A stretch of DNA of 64,000 nucleotides from assembly GCF_037042905.1 (NCBI RefSeq), contig NC_087257.1:23708501-23772500 (forward strand), read 5' to 3'. The translations under genes were made by a program, and so were the position numbers. Below, piece after piece: positions 33,701 to 46,600 of this stretch. This stretch comes from Lytechinus pictus. Its lineage: Eukaryota; Echinodermata; Echinoidea; Temnopleuroida; Toxopneustidae. The notes beneath the pieces were generated by a model, which made no database searches, had not been told where the DNA came from, and saw nothing but the letters and a program-made list of their open reading frames with translations. Numbering within the stretch: the stretch's first letter is position 1; each line of letters starts with the position of its first letter.

Positions 33701-36700
33701 GCATCATATTTATAGTTACAAAGGTGCTTGAAATGTCCAGATTTCAGGCCATAATATCATCAGATTTCGCGCCCTCATTATGCATTCATGAATATTTAAG
33801 ATATTTCGGGTGATTTCATGCAACGGTCTAGAGTGGGCCATAATGTGCCTGCACTGTACATCTATAGGTCCTTGGTTGAAGTCAACGATCCTATATAACG
33901 ACCCCTTGAACCTGAATTGGGTCAATTACGCCGTCTAGCACGTTTTGAGAACAATGGATGAAGGTGTGAAAATCACAAAGCAGCTAACAATAGGAAAAAT
34001 CCGTTTCAATTGAAGTTACGCTATAGAATGCGTATAGCGGTTTGAATGTGAAACCCTGAACATGCTGAATGCCTCATTGTCTGTATGTTACTACTGTGTA
34101 CTAGTAGGTCCATGGTTATAGACTCTATTATAGTTGCGTGCATGTCTTCTCCAAGCCGATTCATAGCTTGTCGGTGGCTTTAATGCACGTAAAATACAAA
34201 TATACATGTAACTCTAGGTCCCATTATAGGGCATTTTTAACGGAATCGCCGATGAGATAATTTTGACAAAACAAAAATGAATCACACTAATTATGCAGCA
34301 GCTATGTTTCTAAACATTACATGATCAAAGAAAAGACACGGGATGATATTTATTAAATTTGTTAATGGCGGCTGGTCTTTATGATAAAAACATAGGTCTA
34401 TTTTATCTTTAAGACATGAGAAAACAAATAAATCAATTGTATAATTAATGTGTGTGTTTTACTTTTTACAAACGTGTATCAATCGAACATGCTGACTACA
34501 TGAAGAGTGCTGAGGTCCATTACATGATTTATTGGTATTTACACCGAGTTCTCAAATAATGGTACAAGATTTTAGAAAAGAAGTTTTGAGTGTCGTCTCG
34601 TGTACTTCAAATCTTAGCAAATGTTAAAAAGTTTCTGAAATGTCGGGGACATCCCGATAGACCGCGGCTCCGATAGACCGCGGGTCCGATAGACCGCGGG
34701 TCCGATAGTCCGCAGTGTGTGTAAAATTATGATCAGATATATCAAATGTCATCGAGAGGTCCAAAGGTCAAATGATACGAGGCCATGGGGTTCTATCAGG
34801 TGCGGATCCATGGGGGCCGAGGGGGAACTGCCTCACCCCCCCCCCACCCCCAGCTCAAAAAAGAGGGGAGAAGAGGGGAAAAGGGAGAGAATAAAAAAAG
34901 AGGAAGATGGGAAAAGAAGAGAATAGAAAAGAGAGTAAGAAGGAGAAAGGAAGAGAAGAAAAAAAGAGAAGAAAAAGGGGAAAGGAAAGACAAAGAAAAA
35001 AATGGAGAAGAAAAGGGGAAAGAAGAAAGAATCCTGGATCCGCGCCTGGGTTCTATAACAATAACCCAATTAGGGCAATCACCCCCTGACAACTACTTCA
35101 AGGAAAATATTATCCCCATATTTTTACCGCCGGGGACTGATACCCCCCCCCGGAAATTTACCCTCCAGACAATTACCCCGGATAATTACCCCTAGTACGG
35201 ACATGGCGTGGTACTTTATCTTGCCATGTCTTAATTAATCATTGGCGGCAGAAGGCAAAAAAATTTAGGGGGTTCCACCTGAAATTTTGGGATGGACACA
35301 GGTAAAAAATTTGACAAGCAAGTCAACTAAAATTTATAAGAAGGACCACCAAAATTTTTTGACAAGAAAAAAAAAGGTTATCAACCAAAATTAGGGGGGG
35401 GGGACAAAAAGATTTTAGGGGGGGTCCACCTCAATTTAGGGGGGGCGTAGAAAACAAATTGACAAGCAAAAAAAAGGTTCTCAACTAAAAATCTAGGGGG
35501 GACCGTCCCCCACCTCAAATTTAGGGGGGAAAGGCCCCCCCCCCCCGCCTAAGTAATTAATACGCTTATTATTTCGACATAGCGATATATTCTATCTTGT
35601 CAAGTCGATATGTCCACATGGCGAGATATGAAGTGTACAAGTCCCGATATATCGCTATGTTGACATGTAACTTATTTAAGTCGACTTGGCAAGATAAAAT
35701 ATCTCGCCATGTTGACATATAACTTTTTATAAGTGGCAGGATAACGTATCGCGCCATGCGGACATAATAAGCTTATTTAGTCGACATGGCAAGATAAAGT
35801 ATCTCGCCACGTCGTCAAGTCGATGGCATTTTAGAGGCTCCGTATGGTGTCTAGAGGGTAAATTTCCGGGGGGGGGGGGGTAACAGTCCCTGACGACAAA
35901 AATATGGGGATAATATTTTCCTTGAAGTAGATGTCAGGGGGCGATTGTCCTTTGGGTCATCGTTATAGAACCCTATGGACTCGTATCATTGGCCTTTTGA
36001 CCTCTTGATGGCATTGGATCTCACTATATCCTGATCATAATTTTACACACACCGCAGACTATCGGACCCGCGGTCTATCGGACCCGCGGACTATCGGACC
36101 CGCGGTCTATCGGACCCGCGGACTATCGGACCCGCGGACTATCGGACCCGCGGTCTATCGGACCCGCGGTCTATCGGACCCGCGGACTATCGGACCCGCG
36201 GTCTATCGGGCTGTAACCGAAATGTCAATACTGTGAAAGTATATGCACTTCATTAAACGTGGACATCAGCAGGGTGGTCTCCATTAAAAGGATTTTTTTT
36301 TTTGCCCTGTCGATGTGTACCTCTCGATGTACGGAGGTGATCGGAGCTGCACCCCTTCCCTATTGTCAGTGAGAAAGGAAGAAAGTGATTACTCGAGATG
36401 GAGGGAGAAAAAGAGGAAGAGGATCTGTAATGGGAGGAAGAAACATAATAGAACGGTAGGGCCGGAAGGAGAGGTTGGCCATATAAAATTATGAAAACAT
36501 TCAGGTCACTGTATCAAAATCAAGTTCAAGTTTATTTATTCAAAGTTTAAAAACAAACATCACATTATAATAAAAATAAATATAGGCATGCAATGCGATG
36601 TAAATGACTACAGTAAAAGTATGATATTGTTTTAATGAAATGTACTCTGGCTTCTCTTTTTTTTTTCTCTGTTCATTTTCCTGATCACTTCAATCTTATG

Positions 36701-39700
36701 TAAATATTGGCCTAGTAAATATTATCAATTATCATTGATGTGTAATTTATGGCGAACATTTGATGTAAAGGATTTGTATGTGATAATTTATTTATAAAAC
36801 ATAAATAAGCATAGACAAATCGGTTCAAGGCCCACTGCTGCTGGTTCGTGATGTCATTCTATTGAAGGGCACATCCCCGTATACCTTATTTCGTAAGTCC
36901 CCCCCTCCCCTGGCTCTAATTGTATTAAAATTTTCTGAAGATATTTGACTTGCACGTAATTAATTTCCTCGTAATTTTTCTCTTATGGCTCGACTGTATT
37001 GATCTTTTATTTTCACTTTGCCGTATGGATTTTTCGTTTATTTGGTTCTCTGGTTATTTTATAATTTTTTTCTTTTACGGGCATTATAACTATTCCCTTC
37101 TACTACCACAGTGCGCCCCCACAAAAAAACTATACACTTTTGAAATGGCTGCCAAATAAAAAAGATATCACTTTGGGGGGAAAGACTTGCATGTTATGGA
37201 AGCCATTAAAATCAACTTTCATATGACACCAAAAAGTTGAAATACTATCACGATTGAGCGAACACTGCTTACTGAAACAAATGGTATGATAATTATGCTG
37301 GGCTGGAATTAGCCTTCCATTTTTTGTCAGTTTTTGAGGGGCAAATCATTTGGCTTTGGAACTTGCAATGTTAAGGGCGTTGTGATAAATTATTGATCAA
37401 CCAGTTATGAATGTTTAAGCAAGTTTCATGAATTATTAAATTGAACAAAAATTACACAAAATTACACATCTTGGGCAACATTTCAACATTATCATGTGGC
37501 TCTCAGCAATGTGTTCATTGGAGTCAGGAAAATAGGGGGTGAGATTTGACGTAAGTGGGAGAAGTTGATGGAAAAAGGGTCAACAGAACATTTTAGGCCC
37601 CCTCCCCCTCTCTCGCCCTCCCCTTCTGTTGAGTGACTGATTTTTATTGTCATGTACGCGTGAAGTCCAGAGCAGAATGTTAATTTAATTATAATGATAA
37701 TTGGGGCATCAACTTTTCCTATCAATCAACAATTTATCAATAAATCAACTATTTCAATGGGCAATGTAATCAATCAAACATTCAGTTTTTCAATAAAGTA
37801 TTTCATAAATTATAATCAAGTCAATTTCTTGGTAATCATTCAATAAAAAGAAAAAAAAATGACTATCAGCCACTGGTCACTTCAGTGGCAAATAAGTTTT
37901 GAATAGGCTACCATCCAGGAAGTGAGAGGGGTCTGGGAAATTGAGGGGGGGGGGGGTGGAGATACATAAGAATTTTATTTGTAAAATGACAAAAAGATGA
38001 TGAATGCCCTTTCAACCAAGTCTTACCATATCTCGCCCTCTCGCTTGTAAAAGGTACCATCACATTACTCCGACTCACAAAACACACTGCTTAGGTCTAC
38101 AAGATGAATAGGCTACACTAAATTTACAGTTCACTCAACCATCATTCTTACAAGATTCAAAAATCATATTTGTTGGGGAAAATCCAGCATAAGTGTTACC
38201 TTCCCCTTAAAAATCCCAAACTTAGGATTTTTTTTAAGAAGTCACCATGCAATCAAATTTTGCCTCATTGTGATGTCAACCATACGATAAATAGACATAA
38301 TAAAAGAGAAAAATTCGTCCATAATTGACATCGTATACCATTATGTTACCTGGTTATTGATCATTCGTTCTCTGTATATGAGGTTCATGGGTCGAATCTC
38401 GAACCAACTAAAGAGAGTTGCAGCTCCGTAATTAGCTTGAAGTATAGAAGTTCGCCTTGGTGAGAAACACTCATGAAACTGTTCAGTCTAGGACCTACCT
38501 TTAATTTTCAAATGAAATTCAATCTCGACAAGCATGCCCCTTCCCCCACTGTCATGCCATCACAATCGCCATAATCATAATCATTGTAATCATCAAAACT
38601 AGGATTATTATCATAATTAATCTCAGCACCTTCATCACTGTCATTATCACCGTCATCATCATAAAACATTAATAAATTCATTATAAAACATTAATAAATC
38701 ATCACCGCGGGCGGCGGAGCAGAGGATATATCCTTTGTTCATGGGGTGCATCATTATTGTCCCCCACAGCAAAATATTATCCTCTGATCATCACTATATT
38801 GCTACCATAATCATCAATCTTGTCGTAATAAATATTCTCGTGATCAATTACGATCATTATTACCATCACCATTATAACAACATTATAATTATTATCACCA
38901 TTCTTGTCATTGCCATCATCGTTGGGATTACAATCATAATCATCACCATTATCATAATCAGCCATCATTACCTTTCTTTTCGATGTCATCATCACGATCA
39001 TAATGTCTTTTTTTATTCACACATCATTATGTTTATAGATTAAAAAACAAAAAAATGTTATTATCGTCATCATCATTACCACCGCTTTCATCCTCACCCT
39101 CCTTATCCTTCTTCATTATCACCAACATCATTATTACCATCACCATTATATCATCCTCGATCATCATTCCGTTTTCACAAACGCTGACTACTTGTAGTAG
39201 TTCCGTCATTGGACAATGTGGTTTGGGAGGATTCATTGGGGTCAAGAAAGCACAATTAGAGATTATCAGAGATCGTTGCGTAACTTCAGTTGAAACGGAT
39301 TCTTCCTATTGTTAGTTGTTAATTGTAATTTTCACACCTTCTTTGTTCGCAACACGCGAGACGGTGTAGTTAATCGAACCCATTCAAGTCGCTCCGGGGC
39401 ATTCACTTCAAAGCTTCAAAGGGACTTTAAGAGTTATCTTTCCTAAAACGAAGTAACTCAAGTGCATTGGGGTCTTGAGAATAATTTAAACAAATTCTTG
39501 ACCACTACGAACTACTCAAAGAACGAATAACAAAGGAGATTAAGAACTGAACATGACTGGGAAATGGGAATGGATGAGGATTTCAATAAGTTGTATGCAT
39601 AAATACGAATGCTAGTACCCATGAGCATTGGAGGATGCAGGCGGGGGGGGGGGGGGGGGCACAGTCGGTCCATGCCCCCATTTGAGAAGCAAAATAAAAA

Positions 39701-42700
39701 TTTGTAATGTAAAAATGCAAGTCAATCTTCATCATTTCATAATTTCAAATCAATACTCGTTTCTTCATCATTTTGAGTTATTTTAAGAAATATACAAGTA
39801 ATTTGCTCAGCCATTTCATGATATTAAGAGAAGTCATAACAAATATTGAATAATGAACATTGCTTTATCCAAGTTTCCATCCTCATGATTTTGCGTTCCC
39901 AATGCCTCGGTCATATTTGCTCTACGGCGGCCGTACGGTGAGTCGGAAACACCCGTTTTATCCATTTTTATTCAGACCACGTGTTTGTAGCTATTACAAA
40001 AAAAAATGTTAAAACGGTTGTTTTTGACTCGCCGCACGGCCGTCATAGAGCAAAAATGACCGAGGTAAGGTCAGGGAATGTTGCAGGAGTTCACCCCCCC
40101 CCCTCCACTTAGATTAAAGAAAAATTGCTTGTAATTTTTTTGTTATGTAAAGACCTAATGGGGGGGGGGGAGTGAAAACCTCTGTCAAATTTTCATTGAA
40201 CTCGAACTCTACCTTTCAAAAATTCTGCGTACGCTACTGCAAAAGCTAGAGCTATTGGAGCTATACGTAGCGTAAAGAGAATTTTGTTTCATAGCGGCAA
40301 AGCTCTGCCTCAAGTACCTTGTATTGTGTATGCTTGCGCGCACATGGTATCTATTAAACTGATATTAAGCGTGCGGGTATACCGCAAGAACGATACTGAG
40401 TCGTGACTAAACTTTTCTGAGGACTAATTCGGAGGAATCACGTACAAGTGACAATGCGGCCGTATTTGTCAGCGCTTTTGGAATTATTATAGGCACGGTT
40501 GTAGTCACATCTTCAGGAGCGAACAGAGCTCTGCAAGCTGATTCAGTGGGTCCAGCGCCTGTAGACGTTGTGCGCGGTCGCCGCGGTTGATCGAACGCTT
40601 TGACGGATCGCATTTTACTTCCGCTGGTAGCCCAAACAAAATTTATTTCCCTTTCCATCTTTGTCAGGAATTTACGGGAATTATATACATATTTTTGGAA
40701 GCTCACATCATCAGGTACTAATACCTTGGTCACATTTGCTCTAGGGCGGCCGTACGGCGAGTCGAATGCAGCCGTTTTATTCATTTTTATACAAACCACA
40801 TTATGTAGCTCGTACATAAAATGTTAAAACGGCTGTTATTGACTCGCCGTACGGCCGCCGTATAGCAAATGTGACGAAGGTGTAAGCATGAATAAGCGAT
40901 TCGCCGGAGCAAAATTTTTGCGTCCAGGTTCTTGTCCCTTTGAATACTTGTCACGCCTTCCAACCAATTAATTACGGCACACATCGTCATTCATTATACT
41001 AGTAGTTGCACCCTCACAACATTTCACGGCAAACAATTGAGGTATGGAACTTCTCTACACGCGCCAATAAATTCCTCTAGGCTTGCCAGCCCAATGCCCG
41101 GGAACAATAGAAGTGCCAGAACGCGACTGCACGGGCTCGTTATGTCACTCCGCGATGATCGCAAGGGTGCTCTATTGATATGCAAATTCAACCTCATTAA
41201 CTTCGTGGCGTGCAAGCCCGTGCATGAAAAGTAATGAGGGCGTGCAAACGCGTTTGCACACCCCTCCCGGATATTGACGTCCCGCCTTAATTGGTCAAGG
41301 GTACCGGTTTGTTTCCAATACTTAAGGGTAGGATTACACATGCCAATACTTGTTAAGGGGTGCATTTTCAGAGCATGGAAAATACTTTTTAGAGTGCTTT
41401 TCGAAACCCCATTTTCACGCATGGTATCAACTCGTCAAAGGAAGTGCCCTCCCCCCCCTGGGGTCTTCCACTAACCTCTCTGCATACGAAACATTCTAGT
41501 GGGAAGGTGCACATGATCGTTACAGCAAAGAACACCCTTGCTATGTTGACCAAGACATCGTTATAGCAGTAATTCTCGAGTAAATCACCTGACAATATCA
41601 AAATTAATAAAAAAATAACACAAAATGAATGTTAAGGGGCCACTAAAAGAACAATCCATCTGACCCAGGTCACAGCACAACCAGTCACTTCAATGTCATG
41701 GGTTTGAAATACATCCCACCGCTGCCACCATAAGTAGAATCATCTAATTATGGAATGGATTAACACTGTCAAAAGTACAACATTTCCTCCTGACGGAATG
41801 AAATGCGCACTACATATTTTCTTAGGGTACAACAAACAATACCTGGAGACTTTCAGACGAAATGGACATCATTTACAAACTATCTGCAAAGGAATAGTTA
41901 CTATATGCAGTGCCTGAATATGAGAGGCTGGCAGGCAGGTACTGGATGAATTTCTATCATAGATATTTTGAAAGATGAATGATCACTTGGTCTCCAAAGC
42001 TGGAGTGATTCCTGTCTGACAGACAAGTTTGCAATTATGATTTGACAACAGCTGCAATTTGAAATTCAATTTTGAATCCTGGACTTAATTACTAGCTGCA
42101 TCTAAAGACATGAAATAAACACCAAGTGATTAAAGGTGTGTTTTCAGGTCTAGTATTGACTTAATTAGATGGCATCATGTGATGCAAATATATGGTTTGC
42201 AAACAGAGGTTATATGAATGATGAGAATCATAAAAGACAGGAAAAGACATGACTGGGAGGCACATAAGAGCATTACTGTTGTAAACTGTAATCAATAAGC
42301 AGAACATTGCAGCCATGTTTCATTCAACATGATGGCCTGTGATTCTCAAAAGAGGTTTAACATGAAGTACAAAACCCTGGATTATGCAGATTTTTTTTGC
42401 ATTATCACGCTTCTCTTTTAGTGCCCTCTGCTGAAAGCGCCCATTCAATTGGATTTTTCTTAGTCTACGAAATGACATACAAAGTTCTGAAAAGTTTGTG
42501 GTTTTGTACCATCGTACAATTGAAACCTCTTTTAAGAATACAGGCCATAGTAGGGTTATTCTTGAAAGAGGTTTCAATCGTACCAGAGTACAAAACCATG
42601 AACTATGCAGAACTTTTGTCAGCCATTGAAATTCTGTTACTTGAATGTGGCTGAGAAGTTTTTTTCATAACAAATTTTGATGAAAGAGGAGCCATCAACA

Positions 42701-43607
42701 TTCAATTCAATTCATTATGTAGGCCATCACACACTTTGCTGAGTCTACAATTATATGACAACTTATAGCCATTTATCTTTTTTCTCATAGTAACAAGTAA
42801 CGTTATTCTATTAAGATTCAGATTGAACAGAGGTACAGTAAAATATCAATCAAGGTCAAGTGGCTCAAAGCAAAGTTGTCAAACTTGATTCTAAAGACGC
42901 GATAGCTTAGTCGGTAAAGCAGGGGAATCATCAAATCGCGGTGACCCGGCTTCGATTCCCTCTTTGTGCCCTAGTGCCCTTTGGTAAGGCATTAATCCTC
43001 ATTACCAGGTCCCTCAGAGAGGACCTTAAGCTGTTGGTCCTCTGGTTGCTTAATTGTTTCCAAGCAGTCAGGTAAAAAATCACCACCATCTACCATTTGT
43101 GCCACCCAAGTATTGAGTACACTTACCTTGTGTATGGCCGGTGAATGTTACATAACCACATATACCAATGACGGCACACATTATACCAGCACCAAAGACA
43201 GATATGTGTGTAACCTTTGCCCATCTACTACTAGTCGCTTGCTCCAAAGAATCATAAACCAAGAAGGAATTGTGCTGACAGATAAAAGCTGCAGGTTAAG
43301 AGTGAAAAGAGAAAGAAAGAAAAATAAAGGTTTTCCTCATTTAATTAGCAAATTTAATTACCCTTTGTCTCTTTGCATAAAATACACTATTAAGTCTAGT
43401 AATTTTGATATCGAATGGGCCCTACCATGGTGACAATGGTCAACAACCAATTAAATCAAAGTTACCATAATAGTAGCTTTTATGAAACATGGCCCTAGAA
43501 TCAATTTAAAATTTTATTTTAAAGAATTTACATAAATGCAGAAAAAAGAAATGAGCATATATCAGAATTAATTTCACAAAACAGTCATAATGCCATCATC
43601 ATCATCG

Positions 43608-43659
<52 letters not shown>

Positions 43660-46600
43660 CATCATCATCATCATCATCATCATAGTCATCATCATCATCA
43701 CCATCATCATATAATCATCATCATCATCATCGTCATCATCATCATCATAATCATCATCATCATCATCGTCATCATCATCATAATCTTCATCATCGTATTC
43801 GTCATCATTATCATCATTCTCATTGTTGTCGTCATCATCATTGTCATCATCATCACTATCAATGTCCTTACCAAACATGATGATTCCTATGCTCTCAAAG
43901 AATGTAGGTTTTCCAAATGCCCAGGCACCTTCTGTATGGGGTCTGTTTACAGCAAAAAATAAAAAGTGAAAATCAAGTTTCCAAATATAAGTCTTTCATC
44001 AAATATAATTGCAAATAATTCATCATAATACATCATTGGTTCTCACTATTATTTTTAATGGGACACACAACATGCACTAGGTATATGCTTTATATAACCA
44101 CTAAATATTCAGTCCAAAATTTTACAAGGAAACTTTAACTTGGGTGAAAACTTCGGTTTTTGGTTTCTCTCTAAAATAACACTGTTATCAAAACTTCAAG
44201 AAACTACAATTAACTAAATGAAAGCACTGTAAAATAATTCACAATCTGCAATACTCCAACTACTAGTATACAAAATCAGTATTGCAGTCATACTATTTGT
44301 TTGCAGTGTATGTGATATAACAACAGTTTTCCCTTTTCTGTTTAGGTTACTTGTAAAAATGAGTTAAAGTTTATACTCACACATCCATTGTTGCCAATCT
44401 AACGATGACAATGATCATTATAAAGACAAGTAATACAAGTGAAACTACAGCAATCTAAAAAGTAGAAAGCATAAAAATATGTATAATTTATTTATTTGTA
44501 GTTTTATTCACACCGGTAGCACCGCCATCAGTTACAAAATTGCTTTCTACAACGGCCATGTCGTCATAACATTCAATTTGTTACAAGTATATATAAATAT
44601 ATATAATACTTACATAATCAATACCATGTATATGAATAAATACATATGTAATGACCCAAAATAATAAAGAAATAAAAACATATCTAAAATCTAACAAATG
44701 AATCAATACATTTAAGCAAAGTAATATTAAAGAACAAAACATTCATATTTATTCATAAATCAAAGCCACTTTTCAAAACTACATAATCGGGGTTATTATT
44801 CATGATTACTTAAAATTTAACTTTCATGTAGTGTGTAGTAGTTTAATTAACAAATCTCTTTCAATATCATTAGCCAGTTCTAGATTTAAACCCATTTTCA
44901 CCTTATCTGTCGTAGTACAAGACTATGATGATCAACATACTTCTAAAATTGTGCATAAAGAAAATTAAATGAAAAATTCATATAATTTTCTTTTAGTTAC
45001 AAAATAGAATAGGTGTAAGTATTCACAATTGAATTGTCCGATCCTTAAAATAAAAGGAATTTCTCCTTTCCGACCCCCCACCCCCCCTCCCCCCCCAAAA
45101 AAAATATGGTTTCCTACCTTGACTAATTTTGTTACATTTTTGTAGAGTGAGACAGGAAGGTTGAACAAAACAGTAACAATGCTGATCACAAAATAGCGGT
45201 TGGCAAGAACATTTGTTTCTGTTATTGGAAGAGGAAAGAAAATATAAGTGATAAGAGAAAATATTGGTATCCATATTCCATAGGAGAAAGAGAGGAAAAG
45301 ATAGAAGGAGTAAGGAGGGAAGGAAGGGGAGAGGGGGAAAACGGGAGAAATAGAGGGAGAGAGGGGAGGAGCCTGAGGGGGGGGGGGAGAGTTATCAGGA
45401 AGGCCCTCTACAAAAATGAAAGAATTTAGGCATTAAGAAAAAGAAAGCAAAATGTGAGGTATGAGAAAATCAAGAATGTAAGAAATGTAACAAGCAAAAG
45501 TAGAATATTTCTCTGAAGATCATATAATAAGCAAATCATGCAGTGAAACTGTGGAAATATAAATTAAGTAAAGGAAAATGAGAAGGAAGGTGAATTTGAA
45601 ACAATTATAACATTTTATGATTTCTAAGATTAAATCTTTATTTCTAAAACAGAATAACATGATAAATAAACCATCTTCAAGGATAAGAAAATGAATTCAA
45701 GAATGGATTCTATTTATATTCATAAGATGACACAGGTGCACATAATAATATACTGAAGTAACACAATCATTGATGATATATTCAAAGTGCCATTCAGGCT
45801 TACACACGGAGTACAGCAGAGCGTTGTGCATGCCATAATTACACATCGATGGGGAACATTTTCATTAGCGTTACAATACAATGATTGTAAAAACACCTGC
45901 TTCAGTATATGGAGGATGAATTGATAGCTAGAATTCCCAAAGGTCATTTTCATATCCCACCTCTAAAATAACAATTTAGGTGTGCCAGAGATGCAATTCA
46001 CTGGCTACAAAGCTTCACAGATCATATCAAATTGTAACAATTTTTTTTCATAATAACATAATTTTCCCTTGGGTATAATCACAAGGCATTTTTTATCATA
46101 TCAAATGTCAGCATTATGTGTTGTTTCAAAACAAAAAAATCATTCCTCATTCCTCACTGAAATGAGTGGAAGTGTTTCACTATTCAAGTATTTGGAATAG
46201 GTTTATATATTGCACTGTTTGTCTGGTTTTCTTTCCCCTTTCCTTTCGAGGCCTCCATCAATTTCAAGCTCTAAGCTGGATGATGTCTCCCACATTTCAA
46301 AATGTATTATGTTGATTTATGTATATGTATAACTTTTTCCTGCTATTTGTTTCAATAATAAAAGAGAGATATATCAGGTATAATTATGATTTAATTAGAA
46401 TGTTAGAATGTATGTATGCATATGTTATTCATTATGTCATTTGTTTATTGTTATGTTATGCTGAGAAAAAATGATAACACTTATATACTTTTGTTATTGG
46501 AATGTGGAAATAAATAAATCAAATCAAATAAAAATAAATTGGCTAAATATAGATCAGAAGATAATGCTGCTTTCTACATTATTAAATTATTTTCTTAATT

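Larger units (their letters stand above)
34645..36218. mobile_element. Foldback-like element, 1.57 kb, tandem-repeat ends, 8-bp TSD
   Basis: Bounded by GAAATGTC on both sides (34,637-34,644 and 36,219-36,226). Its ends carry 16-bp tandem repeats (CGATAGACCGCGGGTC left, about 4 copies; inverse on the right, about 9). Past these the arms stay inverted: GTGTAAAATTATGATCAG and ATGATACGAGGCCAT on the left match their inverses at 36,053 and 35,975, and AGGAAAATATTATCCCCATA matches 35,910. Two smaller elements are nested inside. No transposase ORF. Confidence 0.85.

Noticed and set aside
34785..35195. Lys/Arg/Glu-rich ORF of 136 codons
   Set aside because: It is the polypurine interior of the nested MITE at 34,797-35,048.
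36060..36210. CRISPR-like regular short repeats
   Set aside because: The 16-bp units are directly adjacent with no spacers and have an inverted partner array at 34,659-34,710, so they are transposon-end repeats.
39613..40245. Fifth hAT-like element (CATTGGAGGATGCAGG to CGTACGCTACTG)
   Set aside because: The ends look related but the flanks do not give a matching 8-bp duplication and the interior holds another MITE. Left unassigned.
40407..40817. 136-codon - strand ORF
   Set aside because: It overlaps one arm of the CpG-rich MITE at 40,724, has no recognised domain, and lies in a transporter intron. Probably chance openness in GC-richer DNA.
46186..46520. LINE 3' end (repeated AATAAA and TGTTATGTTATG-type tail)
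   Set aside because: No reverse-transcriptase coding sequence and no clear target duplication; AT-rich sequence makes such tails common by chance.
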